Shown: positions 50,206 to 59,419 of the stretch, piece after piece
Position numbering within the stretch: the stretch's first letter is position 1
How the letters are laid out: each line of letters begins with the position of its first letter
Source of the DNA: an uncultured bacterium
GTDB lineage: Bacteria; Desulfobacterota; Binatia; HRBIN30; CADEER01
Length of the DNA stretch: 64,000 bases
Direction of reading: 5' to 3'
NCBI GenBank assembly: GCA_902826395.1
Contig: CADEER010000016.1
Span: forward strand, 1 to 64,000
The notes under the pieces: model-generated
The model's database searches: none
Told to the model about the DNA's origin: nothing
The model's input: only the letters and a program-made list of their open reading frames with translations
Position numbers and translations under genes: made by a program

Positions 50206-51687
50206 ATGAAGTTGCGATTCATCGCCATCTTGCTGGCCGCAGCTACATTCGGCGTCGTCGGCTGCGGAGACGACATCACCAACATCATCGAAGAGGTGGT
50301 CCCGACGCCGACTAGCGGCACGGCGCCGCCTGTCACCGCGACACCGGTTCCCCCGACGACGCCACCCGACGGCACTCCCACGGTAGAACCGGTATGTAGG
50401 CCGGCCGAAGGCGGCGAAGCAGTCGTCTGCGGCGACGGCGACTGCGTCGCTCCCGAGCAGTGCGATATCGGCGGTATCTGCGTCGGCGGCGACAACGCTC
50501 TCGATCCCTGCACCGGTCCGGGCGACTGCACCGGCGGCCGTTGCACGGTGGTCGGCGGCCAGGCGGCCGGCGATGGCTCTTGCGCGGCGAACTGCACTCT
50601 GGAGACGATCCGCACCGCCGACTACGGCCCGGGGACGGGCGCGGTCGTGCAGACCCTGTCGTTCGCGGTGCCGGTTCCGCTCACCGGTTCGCAGACCTTC
50701 CAGGCCGGTGTCGCGCGCAGCGATGACACGATCGATACGAATGGCGAGACCACCTTCCGCGCCGGCGACTACCCGATCATCGCGAAGGCGCCGAACATCG
50801 TCATCGATCCGGCCTCGGTCCTTGGCCTGGTGTGCGCCTGCGTACGCGGCATCGAGGTGCCCGCCTTCGGCGCCGGCAACTCCTCGACCGGACTCATCTC
50901 ATGCGGCGGCGGCCAGCTCGAGGACCTCGACTACATCAGTACGCAGGATCACCATACCGACCCGCTCGGTACCTTCGTGCCCAACGCCGAGTGTTCACAC
51001 GATCCCGATCCGAATTGTGAAGCCGAGTTCGAAATCGTCCCCGGCGTCGTCTCGCGCTCGTGCCGCGAGCAGGAAGACGCGGAGTGCAACGAGCCGACGG
51101 AGAACCGACACGCGGGCGTCTGCAACAGCCCGCGCAACCTGACCTTCTCGGGCAGCCAGGCGGCCGGGGCGGCGATCATTTTCCAGAACACCGCGATCGG
51201 CCTGTTGAGCGATCGCGGCGAGTGCAACATGGACGTCGCGGGTATGGACCCGTGTCCGTACGCAGACTACGGCCCGGACTGTGTACCGTGCACGGATGAC
51301 GACCTCGACAAGGGCGTGCCCGAGAACAACCCGACGACCACCGGCTCGGCGGCGGCTATTGTCTACAACGCCGGCAATCGCGCCAACACGACCATCACCG
51401 AGGGTTCCGGAACGCCCTGTGACGACAACACGGACTGCACCGAGACGGTCTGTGGCATTTCCGAAACCTGCCTGACTGCGGCCGACGACAGCATGATCTG
51501 CGGTCTGCGTTGCGGCAGTCTGCCGTGCCAGACGTCCTCGGTCGGCGCTCCGTTCACTTGCAGCTTGCTGGCCTCGAACCCGACCGGCGGCCTCGGTGGC
51601 GGGGCCTTCGCCGTGGCATTCCCGTCGATCGACGCGGCCACCATCGGCGACAACGTGACGTCGGTCAGGTTCGCTTTCGCCGAGTAG
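50206..51687 (+). CDS. Large Cys-rich lipoprotein, unknown function
   Basis: 493 residues from MKLRFIAILLAAATF with GGGAAGGGGGG upstream. Lipobox VVGC then a Thr/Pro-rich linker (about 35-65) that would hold it away from the membrane. Next come disulfide-rich units of the type CGDGDCVAPEQCDIGGIC and DPCTGPGDCTGGRCTVV, like the Cys-rich repeats of secreted proteins in myxobacteria and relatives. The large middle (about 160-400) is beta-rich with further Cys. Later TPCDDNTDCTETVCGISETC repeats the theme. It is probably an outer-surface protein. Confidence 0.75.
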   Translation: MKLRFIAILLAAATFGVVGCGDDITNIIEEVVPTPTSGTAPPVTATPVPPTTPPDGTPTVEPVCRPAEGGEAVVCGDGDCVAPEQCDIGGICVGGDNALDPCTGPGDCTGGRCTVVGGQAAGDGSCAANCTLETIRTADYGPGTGAVVQTLSFAVPVPLTGSQTFQAGVARSDDTIDTNGETTFRAGDYPIIAKAPNIVIDPASVLGLVCACVRGIEVPAFGAGNSSTGLISCGGGQLEDLDYISTQDHHTDPLGTFVPNAECSHDPDPNCEAEFEIVPGVVSRSCREQEDAECNEPTENRHAGVCNSPRNLTFSGSQAAGAAIIFQNTAIGLLSDRGECNMDVAGMDPCPYADYGPDCVPCTDDDLDKGVPENNPTTTGSAAAIVYNAGNRANTTITEGSGTPCDDNTDCTETVCGISETCLTAADDSMICGLRCGSLPCQTSSVGAPFTCSLLASNPTGGLGGGAFAVAFPSIDAATIGDNVTSVRFAFAE

Positions 51688-51711
51688 GCAGCCAATCCGA
51701 AACTGAGGAAC

Positions 51712-51745
51712 GAAGGGGCGGTGTCCGACAGGGCACCGCCCCTTC
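51712..51745. terminator. Terminator between convergent genes
   Basis: Perfect 12-base stem GAAGGGGCGGTG / CACCGCCCCTTC with a 10-base loop, followed by TCGTTGGTCT. It lies 24 bases after the lipoprotein stop and 14 bases from the convergent kinase stop. It is likely bidirectional. Confidence 0.8.
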
Positions 51746-51759
51746 TCGTTGGTCTGACC

Positions 51760-53247
51760 TCAGACCGACATGCCCTCGAGTGCTTCGTAGAGTCGGCGCC
51801 AGCGTTCGTAAGCGGCGCCGGCCCGAGCCGTCGCCTGCGGATCGACGATCGAGTGATGGCCCATGACGCGGGCTGCCTCGGCGGCGTCGGAATAGAAGCC
51901 GGCGGCTCCCAACACCAGAGCCGCGCAGCCCAGCGCCGTGCTCTCGGCGACCTCGGCGCGTTCGATCGGAAGTGCGGTGGTGTCGGCGATGAGCTGCGCG
52001 AGAAGTGTGCTGCGCGACATGCCGCCGCCGATTTTCAATCGAGTCGGTGTCGCGCCGGTGGCGACCCGCAGTTGCTCGAGGTTGCCGCGCACTGCATAGG
52101 CGATGCTCTCGAGCACCGAGCGGATGAGCTGGCCGGCGTCGGGGCGAAGCTGCAAGGAGGGGAAGGGGAACAAGACGGCACCGGGTAGATCGGGCCGGAC
52201 CTTGGTGATGTCGAAGATGCGCGGCCCGGCGAAGGAGAAGACCGCCGCGGCGGCCGAGGCCTGGGCCAGCTCTTCGGCGCGCTCGTAGCGCTCGCCGGCG
52301 GCTTCGCCGAGAACGAGGTCGAGCAGCCATTCGTATGCGTCACCGGTGCTGCCGGCGTTCGACTCCAACACCCAGCGATCGGGCACGACGTGACACCCCG
52401 CCCAGAGATTGGCCGCCGGATCGAGAACCGGCTCGCCGAGGACCATTTGAACCGGGCTAGTGGTCCCCAGAGTCACCGCGACGTCACCGGGGTCGACGGC
52501 GGCGACGCCGAGCAGGCCGCACTGGGTGTCGGCGCCGCCGAGATAGACAGGGGTGCCCGGCGGCACGCCGAGATGCGCCCCACCCGCGGCACCGATCGCG
52601 CCGACCTGGTCGCCGGCGGCGCCGACCTGCGGAAGAATGGAGCGATCGACTGCAAAGAGATCGAGAATTTCGTCCGACCAGCGCCGCTGGCGAAAGTCGA
52701 ACAGCATCGATTCGGAGGCGTTCGACGGCTCCGCCATCGCCACGCCGCAGGCGCGATAGATCATCCAGTCGTTGATCATCAGCAGCCGCGCGATGCGACG
52801 CCGGTCGTGGCGGCAAAACCAGAGATAGCGGGCGATTGCGAAGATGAACGGCGCGGTGTGTCCGGTAATCTCGTAGAGCCGCTGCGCACCGAGCTTCTCG
52901 AGGACTTCGAACCCCTCCATGAATCCGCGGCTGTCGAGGTTCGGCCCGGCGTAGATCTCGCGTCCGGCATCGTCGAGGAAGACGCACCCCTCCCGCTGGC
53001 TGCTGGCGACGACGCCGACCACATCCTCGCCGTCGGTCGCGCGCAGCGCGGCGCGCGCGCAATCGCCGAGGATGGTCCAGAACTCGTCGGGGTCGAAGGC
53101 GTATTCCTTCACCATCGGCACCTCGGCGTTGGCGACGACCTGATACATCCAACGCCGCGAGGCGCGGCCTCGCACGCGACCGCTCTCGTCGATGGCCACA
53201 CACTTGGCGCCGCCCGTCCCGGCGTCGAGAACGAGAACGACGGGCAC
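51760..53247 (-). CDS. FGGY-family carbohydrate kinase
   Basis: 495 residues, two actin-like ATPase domains. The phosphate loop is VLDAGTGGAKCVAID, and the second ATP-binding part has VTLGTTSPVQMVLG and RLKIGGGMSRSTLLAQLIADTTALPI. The pattern MVKEYAFDPDEFWTILGDCARAAL is close to autoinducer-2 kinase/xylulokinase-like members. The substrate sugar is not determined. The gene is 4 bases downstream of the dehydrogenase gene on the same strand, so a two-step pathway is likely. Confidence 0.9.
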   Translation of the reverse strand: MPVVLVLDAGTGGAKCVAIDESGRVRGRASRRWMYQVVANAEVPMVKEYAFDPDEFWTILGDCARAALRATDGEDVVGVVASSQREGCVFLDDAGREIYAGPNLDSRGFMEGFEVLEKLGAQRLYEITGHTAPFIFAIARYLWFCRHDRRRIARLLMINDWMIYRACGVAMAEPSNASESMLFDFRQRRWSDEILDLFAVDRSILPQVGAAGDQVGAIGAAGGAHLGVPPGTPVYLGGADTQCGLLGVAAVDPGDVAVTLGTTSPVQMVLGEPVLDPAANLWAGCHVVPDRWVLESNAGSTGDAYEWLLDLVLGEAAGERYERAEELAQASAAAAVFSFAGPRIFDITKVRPDLPGAVLFPFPSLQLRPDAGQLIRSVLESIAYAVRGNLEQLRVATGATPTRLKIGGGMSRSTLLAQLIADTTALPIERAEVAESTALGCAALVLGAAGFYSDAAEAARVMGHHSIVDPQATARAGAAYERWRRLYEALEGMSV

Positions 53248-53251
53248 GGCG

Positions 53252-54256
53252 CTACCTGGCGAGGACCTGCGGGTTGGCCACGTATCGCGGCCGTCGACCC
53301 TCGAGCCAGGCCACGACGTCTTCGACCATCATTCTGGTCTGGTGATCGACGACATCGCGGGTGGCGCCACCGAGATGCGGTGCGACCAGCACGTTTGGCA
53401 GTTGGACGAAGCGATTGTCGGACCGAACCGGCTCCTGTGCGAATACGTCGAGAGCACCGCCCGCGAGGTGACCGGAGCGCAGTGCCTCATAGAGCGCGTC
53501 GTCGTCGACGATCGCGGAACGCGCCAGGTTGAGGAAATAGCTGCCGGGCTTCATGGCGGCGATTCGCTCGGCGGAAATCAGGCCGCGATTCTCGGGCACG
53601 TCGGGGCAGTGCAGGGTGACGATGTCCGAACGCCGCATCAGATCGTCGAGGCCGACTGCATCGGCGCCCGCTTCGGCGACGTCGGCGGGGTCGACGAACG
53701 GGTCGTATACGAGCAGCGGGGCACCGAAGGCCCGACAGCGCTGCACGACGCGACGGCCGATCGCGCCGAAGCCGACCACGCCGACGACACGTCCACCGAG
53801 CTCGAAGCCGCCGTAACGCTCGTAGGCCGTGAGATAGTCGGCGATGCTGCGGAAGGTCAGCGCGCCGGACTTCAGCCCCTGATTCACGGTGTAGATGTTG
53901 CGCAGCAACGCCAGCATGAAGCCGATGGTCAGGTCGGCGACGGCATCGGCGTTGCGCGCCGGAGTGTAGAGCACCGGAATGCCCATCTCGGTGGCACGCG
54001 CGATGGCGACGTTGTTGGGGTCGCCGCGACAACTGCCGATCAACTGCAGCCGTGTCTGGGCGATCGCCTCGTCGAGCACGAAGTCGGCCTCGACGATCAA
54101 GACGTCCGCGCCGATCGCGTTGATCCGCTGCGCGAGGGCGCCGGCGTCGAGGTAGATGTGCTTGGTCTGCCGCCAGTCCTCGTGCACGATCTCCATGTGC
54201 CGGCCGAGTGCCTCCAGGCCGTACGACGCAAACGACGCGGTGATGTACGCCTTCAC
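53252..54256 (-). CDS. D-isomer-specific 2-hydroxyacid dehydrogenase
   Basis: 334 residues from GTG at 54256, with GAGGTGG upstream; the upstream open frame (235 codons) overlaps dtd on the other strand and is rejected. NAD-binding motif VVGVVGFGAIGRRVVQRCRAFG. Catalytic residues are visible: Arg in NLARSAIVDDDALYEAL, Glu in DVFAQEPV and His in VLVAPHLGGATRDV. It resembles phosphoglycerate-dehydrogenase-like members. It is likely to act in the same sugar-acid route as the kinase that follows. Confidence 0.9.
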   Translation of the reverse strand: MKAYITASFASYGLEALGRHMEIVHEDWRQTKHIYLDAGALAQRINAIGADVLIVEADFVLDEAIAQTRLQLIGSCRGDPNNVAIARATEMGIPVLYTPARNADAVADLTIGFMLALLRNIYTVNQGLKSGALTFRSIADYLTAYERYGGFELGGRVVGVVGFGAIGRRVVQRCRAFGAPLLVYDPFVDPADVAEAGADAVGLDDLMRRSDIVTLHCPDVPENRGLISAERIAAMKPGSYFLNLARSAIVDDDALYEALRSGHLAGGALDVFAQEPVRSDNRFVQLPNVLVAPHLGGATRDVVDHQTRMMVEDVVAWLEGRRPRYVANPQVLAR

Positions 54257-54406
54257 CGCGCCACCTCGGCCTTTGACCCGTGCCGGGCGTGTCGCATAGT
54301 CACTCCGATGTGTTTCCGCTGCATTGCGAGGTGTTCCGATGAATCGGGGTCGCATACTCCCGAGCACCGCCACCGCTGTCAAATCGGTGGCTGATCCGGT
54401 GGTCAA

Positions 54407-54862
54407 ATGAAGGCCGTCGTGCAGCGTGTCCAGAGCGCGAGCGTCACCGTCGACGGCACGCGCATCGCCCACATCGAACGGGGCTTGCTGGTTCTTGTCG
54501 GTGTGCGGACCGGTGACCGCGAGGCTGATGCCGACTGGCTCGCCGACAAAATCGCCGCCCTGCGAATCTTTCCCGACGAAGCCGGGCGCTTCGATCGGTC
54601 GCTCGAAGACGTCGGCGGCGCGGTGCTGGCAGTGTCGCAGTTCACCCTCTACGCCGACACGCGCAAGGGGCGTCGGCCGTCGTTCGTCGAGGCGCTGCGT
54701 GGCGACGAGGCTGTAGCGCTCTACGAGTCGTTTGTGGCGCGGCTGCGGGGCCGCGGCGTCGCCGTGCAGACCGGTCGCTTCGGAGCCGATATGCAAGTCG
54801 CCTTGATCAACGATGGGCCGGTCACGATAATTCTCGAACATCCGCAGCGCGGTGACGCATGA
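54407..54862 (+). CDS. dtd: D-aminoacyl-tRNA deacylase
   Basis: 151 residues. It removes D-amino acids (and Gly from tRNA-Ala) attached by mistake to tRNA. The two diagnostic motifs are [14 protein letters not shown] and the Gly-cis-Pro loop [12 protein letters not shown]. Start [13 protein letters not shown] is standard. The stop overlaps a following 38-codon ORF by 4 bases. The first gene of a plus-strand string of translation-related genes. Confidence 0.95.
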   Translation: MKAVVQRVQSASVTVDGTRIAHIERGLLVLVGVRTGDREADADWLADKIAALRIFPDEAGRFDRSLEDVGGAVLAVSQFTLYADTRKGRRPSFVEALRGDEAVALYESFVARLRGRGVAVQTGRFGADMQVALINDGPVTIILEHPQRGDA

Positions 54863-54975
54863 CGAGAGAGCGAATCGATGACGCGGCGACGCTGCCAACG
54901 GCCGAGACCTGTGAAGCTCATGGTCGGCTGGTCTTGCTCGGAAAAGCCGGCGGCCCGGCACTCGAGGGCTGCTGA
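54859..54975 (+). CDS. Tiny coupled ORF between dtd and the DUF1285-like gene
   Basis: 38 residues, [10 protein letters not shown]... ending ALEGC. It starts in a 4-base overlap (ATGA) with dtd and its TGA overlaps the ATG of the next gene by one base. It fills the gap exactly in frame for coupled translation. The residues show no known motif. It may serve only to carry ribosomes across the gap, or be a remnant. No independent evidence shows that the peptide is stable. Confidence 0.35.
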   Translation: MTRERIDDAATLPTAETCEAHGRLVLLGKAGGPALEGC

Positions 54976-55436
54976 TGGCGGGCGCCGGTTTCTACGCGAT
55001 CCACAATTCGGAGATTCGCTTCGGCAGTGACGGGGTGTGGTACGCCGACGGCGAGCCGATCGACAATCCGCGCATCGCGCGGCTCTTTTCCCAGAGCGTG
55101 GTGCGCGCCGGCGCCGAGGAGGGGAGCTACATGCTGCGCGTCGGCGACGAGACGGCGGCGATCCTCGTCGACGACACGCCGTACGTGGTGACGAGAGTGA
55201 GCGTCTCCGACCGGTTGCTGGCGACGCTCAACGACGAGTCGAGCGAGGAGATCGCAGCGGAATCGCTCCGTCTGGGCACAGGCAACGTCTTCTACTGCCG
55301 GGTGAAGGGCGGGCATGAGGCGGCCCGTTTCCTGCGAGCCGCACACTACCAACTCGCCGAACACATCGACGAGACAGCCGGCGGAGAGTTCGAGCTGCGC
55401 CTGGGGACGCGTGCCTTCCCAATCCGCAGCCGCTGA
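54975..55436 (+). CDS. DUF1285-like protein
   Basis: 153 residues. The pattern EIRFGSDGVWYADGEPIDNPRIARLFSQSVVR, then GSYMLRVGDETAAILVDDTPYVVTRVSV, is typical of DUF1285 proteins, which are predicted to bind small ligands. The C-terminal half (FYCRVKGGHEAARFLRAAHYQLAEHI, FELRLGTRAFPI) completes a beta-rich fold. The function is unknown. It lies between dtd and trmL, and its 3' end overlaps the trmL start by 26 bases. Confidence 0.78.
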   Translation: MAGAGFYAIHNSEIRFGSDGVWYADGEPIDNPRIARLFSQSVVRAGAEEGSYMLRVGDETAAILVDDTPYVVTRVSVSDRLLATLNDESSEEIAAESLRLGTGNVFYCRVKGGHEAARFLRAAHYQLAEHIDETAGGEFELRLGTRAFPIRSR

Positions 55437-55917
55437 CCCGACAGAGGCGGGACTCGTTTCGGTGGTGCTGGTGCATCCCGAGATCCCGCCCAACACCGGC
55501 AGTATCGGGCGCCTGTGTGCGGCGACGCGCTCGACCCTGCAACTCATCGAGCCGCTCGGCTTTTCGCTCGAAGACCGCTATATGCGGCGCGCTGGCCTCG
55601 ACTATTGGCCCTACTTGCAGCTCGTCGTTCACCCCGCGTGGGCCGCCTACCAGGAGACCGCCACAACGCGTAGACGGCTCTATTTTTCTGCTCGTGCGAC
55701 AGCCACTTACCTGGACGCCCCTTATGAAGTACCGGAAGGTCTGGACCTGATCTTCGGCGGCGAGACACGCGGCCTGCCCGCGGATGTCACGGCCGCGGCT
55801 GGCAGCGATCTCTACCGGATCCCGATTGCCCACCCGCAGGTGCGGTCGCTCAACCTCGCCAACGCCGTCTCGATCGTGCTGTACGAGGCGTTGCGCCGCC
55901 GCGGCGCGCTCGGCTGA
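55411..55917 (+). CDS. trmL: tRNA (cytidine(34)-2'-O)-methyltransferase, TrmL type
   Basis: 168 residues from GTG at 55411; GTG at 55462 is a shorter alternative that fits the usual family start better. SPOUT-fold motifs: VLVHPEIPPNTGSIGRLCAAT, IFGGETRGLP, and the knot LNLANAVSIVLYEALRR. It methylates the ribose at the wobble position of certain tRNAs using S-adenosylmethionine. It is the last gene of the dtd string. A minus-strand small gene converges 6 bases later. Confidence 0.92.
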   Translation: MPSQSAAADPTEAGLVSVVLVHPEIPPNTGSIGRLCAATRSTLQLIEPLGFSLEDRYMRRAGLDYWPYLQLVVHPAWAAYQETATTRRRLYFSARATATYLDAPYEVPEGLDLIFGGETRGLPADVTAAAGSDLYRIPIAHPQVRSLNLANAVSIVLYEALRRRGALG

Positions 55918-55923
55918 TCGGGG

Positions 55924-56205
55924 TTACTCGGGCTGGCCGTCGCGCAGACGGCTGCAGGCGCCGCCGCCGCACTCCGGATTGCCGCAGCCCTGCGACTCGA
56001 GCAGGCCGTAGCCGTGGTCGGGCAGATCCGCGCCCGAGGAGGATCGCAAGTCGTCGACCACCGGTCCGTCGCAGTGCACGCACAGCGCGTTGGGCGCGAC
56101 TTCATCGCTGAAGTTCGGGTGCGTCAGGACGCGTTGATCGCATGCCGGGCAGTAGCCGACGGTGAAAACGATCTCATCGAAGTCCGACCCAATGTCGAGC
56201 GCCAT
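55924..56205 (-). CDS. Small Cys-rich zinc-ribbon-like protein
   Basis: 93 residues. CPAC (19/22) and CVHC (42/45) have the spacing of a treble-clef or zinc-ribbon knuckle pair. A second Cys group at the end (GCGNPECGGGACSRL) could bind a further metal. No signal peptide is present, so it should be cytoplasmic. The function is unknown. The gene is divergent from the transglutaminase-like gene, with 111 bases between them. Confidence 0.62.
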   Translation of the reverse strand: MALDIGSDFDEIVFTVGYCPACDQRVLTHPNFSDEVAPNALCVHCDGPVVDDLRSSSGADLPDHGYGLLESQGCGNPECGGGACSRLRDGQPE

Positions 56206-56316
56206 GCGCGGAACCTAGCGCCATGCCCGCGGATCCACAACACCTCGAGGCAAACGAATCGCCGACGCCCAATCGCGCGTGGCGAGCCCCGCCGACGTGT
56301 GGCACCATGGTGGGCC

Positions 56317-57786
56317 ATGGGCGGCGTTACCTCGCAGTTGGCGCGCTTCGTCGTCGTCTCGGTCTGGATCGCACTGATGGTGGCGCTCTGGCAGCAGGGC
56401 GACGGCACATCCGAACAAGGCGCTTCGCGCCTGTTGCCGCAGACGGGTAAGACCGGCCTCGGCGCGTGGATGGGCCTGTACATGAACGACAAGAAGGTCG
56501 GCTACTCGAGCTTCGCGATCGAGCCGGTAGGCGAGGGCTACCTTCTGACCGACCGATCGGTGCTGCGGCTGCGCATGATGGAGCAGGACCAGACGATCAC
56601 GGCGCACAGCACTGCCGAGACCGACAGCGCCTACGCGCTGCGCTCCTTCCGCGTGCGGTTGCAGAGCGGAGTCGGGGACTTCGAAGTCGCCGGCATGGTC
56701 GACGGCGCCGCTCTGGCGGTCACCACCAAACTGGGCACGCAATCGGACGTGCGATCGTTGCCGATCGATGGCCCCGTGTACCTGCCGAGCACGCTGCGCG
56801 CGCGCCTGGTGGCCGATGGCCTCGAAGTGGGGGCGACACGGCGTGCGTCGGTGTTCGATGCCGCGGCGATGGCGGCGGCGCCGATCACCGTCGAGGTCGT
56901 CGCCCGCGAGCCCCTCGCGTCGCTCGACGGGCCAGTAGATGCCTGGCGTCTGCGGGAGTCGTTTCGCGGAATCGACAGCACGGTCTGGCTGGATGACGCC
57001 GGCGCAGTGCTGCGCGAGGAGGGCCCGCTCGGGTTGGTCGCGATTCGCGAGACCGCCGAGCGCGCCACCGGCCACGGTTGGGGCCAAGGTTCGCTGGTCG
57101 ATTTGATGGACGCGGTCGCGGTGCCGATAGCGGCGCCGATCGCCTCGCCGCGCGAGCTCGCGCACCTGCGCGTGCGCGTCGCCGGCCTCGGCTCGCTCGC
57201 GCCGCCGGATGACGAGCGCCAGCGCCTCGACGGCGATGCGCTCACCGTTGATCGCGAATCTCTCGCGGCATCCGACACCTTCGCGCTCCCGTACACGCGG
57301 CCCGACCATGCTGCGGCCCTGGCAGCCAGCGGTTTCGTGCAAAGCGATCATCCGAGGCTGAAGGCTGTCGCCGCTGAGATCGTCGGCGGTGAGAGCGACG
57401 CCCGCGCCGCCGCGGTGAAACTGCGGCGCTGGGTGTACGAGGAGATCGAGAAGCGCCCGGTGGCGAGCATTCCGAATGCACTGCAAGTCCTCGAGATGGG
57501 GGCCGGCGACTGCAACGAGCACGCGGTGCTGTTCGCCGCACTGGCGCGCGCCATCGGCCTACCGGCCCGCATCGCCGCCGGCATCGTGTATGCAGACGGC
57601 GTCTTCCTCTATCACGCCTGGAACGAGGTATGGCTCGGGCGGCAATGGGTGAGCGTCGATGCCGCCTTCGACCAGATGCCGGCCGACGCGACGCACGTGA
57701 AGCTGATCGCCGGCGAGCCCGACCGTCACGTCGACCTGGTGCCGGTGATCGGCAAGCTCACGATCGACGTACTCGACGCCGGTTGA
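56317..57786 (+). CDS. Membrane-anchored transglutaminase-like protein
   Basis: 489 residues from MGGVTSQLARFVVVSVW; the first ~25 residues form a signal anchor. The N-terminal two-thirds (about 45-330) is beta-rich, with GAWMGLYMNDKKVGYSSFAIEPVGEGYLL. The C-terminal transglutaminase-core domain keeps the Cys-His-Asp triad: Cys399 in GAGDCNEHAVLFAALARAIGLPAR, His433 in YHAWNEVWL and Asp448 in VSVDAAFDQMP. It probably acts outside the inner membrane as a peptidase or acyl-transfer enzyme. The substrate is unknown. Confidence 0.85.
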   Translation: MGGVTSQLARFVVVSVWIALMVALWQQGDGTSEQGASRLLPQTGKTGLGAWMGLYMNDKKVGYSSFAIEPVGEGYLLTDRSVLRLRMMEQDQTITAHSTAETDSAYALRSFRVRLQSGVGDFEVAGMVDGAALAVTTKLGTQSDVRSLPIDGPVYLPSTLRARLVADGLEVGATRRASVFDAAAMAAAPITVEVVAREPLASLDGPVDAWRLRESFRGIDSTVWLDDAGAVLREEGPLGLVAIRETAERATGHGWGQGSLVDLMDAVAVPIAAPIASPRELAHLRVRVAGLGSLAPPDDERQRLDGDALTVDRESLAASDTFALPYTRPDHAAALAASGFVQSDHPRLKAVAAEIVGGESDARAAAVKLRRWVYEEIEKRPVASIPNALQVLEMGAGDCNEHAVLFAALARAIGLPARIAAGIVYADGVFLYHAWNEVWLGRQWVSVDAAFDQMPADATHVKLIAGEPDRHVDLVPVIGKLTIDVLDAG

Positions 57787-57823
57787 GCGGCGTCGAGGCG
57801 TGACTGCTCCGCGGCGCGGTGAT

Positions 57824-59371
57824 TCAGCGGCCGGGGATCCACATCCGGAACCCGACGCGGTCGTTGGTCTCGTCGCGCCACAGGGCGAGTGTGCCGCCGA
57901 GAATCTCGAGCAGGCGGCGTGCGACGAAGACTGCGAACGGAACCGCCGGCATCTCGCCGTCCTCGGGAAGCTCGATCACCACGGCGGCGGCGCGCTGCAG
58001 ATCACTCATTCCCTCGGGCGCGATCTCCACGGCGAAGCCGTCGCTCAGTGGGCGTGCCGCCGCGTGCAGCGATATCCCCTCGTTGGTGGAGATTGCCGCT
58101 TCGAATAGCTGGCGCACGGCAACCCTTACTTTCAGCGGGTCGCTCAGAAGAAACAGTGGTCCCGTTGCGGCAAGGTCGATGCGCACCTCTTCGCGATGGC
58201 GACTGCCCGAGATCTCGTCGATCTGCTCCCGCAGCAGCGACGTAAGGTCGATCTCCGAGGTCTGGTCGGCGCGGCCGCCGACCTCGAATCGGCTGACGTC
58301 GAGAGTTGCATTGATCAGATCGAGAAGACTGCTGGCGCTGTGGTGTGCGCGCCGCAGGACATCGCGCTGCTCGTCGCCGATGCTGCCGAAGTCGCCGTGT
58401 GCCATCAGTTCCGTGTAGCCGAGGATGGCGGTCAGCGGATTGCGCAACTCGTGCGACATGGTGGCGACGAACTCGGACTTGGTCCGTTCCGAGACCCGCA
58501 GATCCGCCACCAGATCGGCGTGGCGGAGTGCGGCGGCCCCCAGATCGCCGATCGCCGCGAGGGAGGCGAGGGCTGTGGGCGATGGCTGCACGGGCGGCGC
58601 CCAGCCGGCGATCAAGATACCCTGATGCGCGCGGCGGCCGGCGAGCAGGGCGAAAGCGGCCATACCACCCCGGCTGATGGCGCGCGCCAAGGCCGAGTCG
58701 TCGCTCTTCACGTACTGGACGGCGGCCCGTTCGACGTTCCAGCCGAGCGCACTTGCGAGCTCGTCGGGCGTCATGTTGTGACAGCCGTGTAGCGCGGCGG
58801 AAACGGATCCGACGCTGCCCGTGACCTCGAACGCGCGGGCCTCGGCGGTGACGCGTAGCAGCGCGACCCAAGTCGCGCCGGTGAGCCGCGCCGCCTCCTC
58901 TGTGATCGATTGACAGAGTTGTAGCTCCGATGCCGTGCGCAGCAGCCCTAGACAGAATTGCAGAGACGGCGGCTCCGGGTCGCCGACGAGGCGTTGGAGG
59001 TTGCGCAGCAGGCGCGCCGCCACGCGGTCGCGGCTCACGACCTCGATGTGCGGGGCGGGCGCAGTGCCATCCGCCACCAGCAGTGTCGGCGTCGGTGCGA
59101 GGCAAGAGAGCCAACGCGCGATGACGTCGTCCTCGGTGTGGGACGCATATACGACGGCGGCGCCGAACGTCGCGCCGCCGCGCGGTCCTGCATCTCGAGG
59201 TACTCGCTCGACCGCCAATCCGGCGACCTCCGGTAGCGCCATCAGCTCGGCCGCGGCCTCGTCGTCGGCGCCGACGATCAGTAGATCGACCGGCGCGGAG
59301 CCTTCAGAAACGTCGACGCTGGTCACGGCGAGTGCATATCGCGGGCGCCCGAGAATGCGCAAAACCTGCAT
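57824..59371 (-). CDS. Histidine-kinase-like protein with degenerate ATPase domain
   Basis: 515 residues from MQVLRILGRPRYA. An N-terminal receiver-like segment (APVDLLIVGADDEAAAEL) lacks the usual aspartate pocket. A GAF-like part follows (about 140-290). The dimerisation domain with the phospho-His is intact (FVATMSHELRNPLTAILGYTEL). The ATPase domain is not: the N-box position reads RQLFEAAISTNEG and no DxGxG or GxGLGL loop is seen, though VFVARRLLEILGGTLAL marks its end. It probably accepts phosphate or regulates its partner. It lies 48 bases downstream of the active kinase gene. Confidence 0.8.
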   Translation of the reverse strand: MQVLRILGRPRYALAVTSVDVSEGSAPVDLLIVGADDEAAAELMALPEVAGLAVERVPRDAGPRGGATFGAAVVYASHTEDDVIARWLSCLAPTPTLLVADGTAPAPHIEVVSRDRVAARLLRNLQRLVGDPEPPSLQFCLGLLRTASELQLCQSITEEAARLTGATWVALLRVTAEARAFEVTGSVGSVSAALHGCHNMTPDELASALGWNVERAAVQYVKSDDSALARAISRGGMAAFALLAGRRAHQGILIAGWAPPVQPSPTALASLAAIGDLGAAALRHADLVADLRVSERTKSEFVATMSHELRNPLTAILGYTELMAHGDFGSIGDEQRDVLRRAHHSASSLLDLINATLDVSRFEVGGRADQTSEIDLTSLLREQIDEISGSRHREEVRIDLAATGPLFLLSDPLKVRVAVRQLFEAAISTNEGISLHAAARPLSDGFAVEIAPEGMSDLQRAAAVVIELPEDGEMPAVPFAVFVARRLLEILGGTLALWRDETNDRVGFRMWIPGR

Positions 59372-59419
59372 TGGGCGGCGATTGCGCACTCGGTCATTCG
59401 CCCGCGCCCGGCCCGCGCC

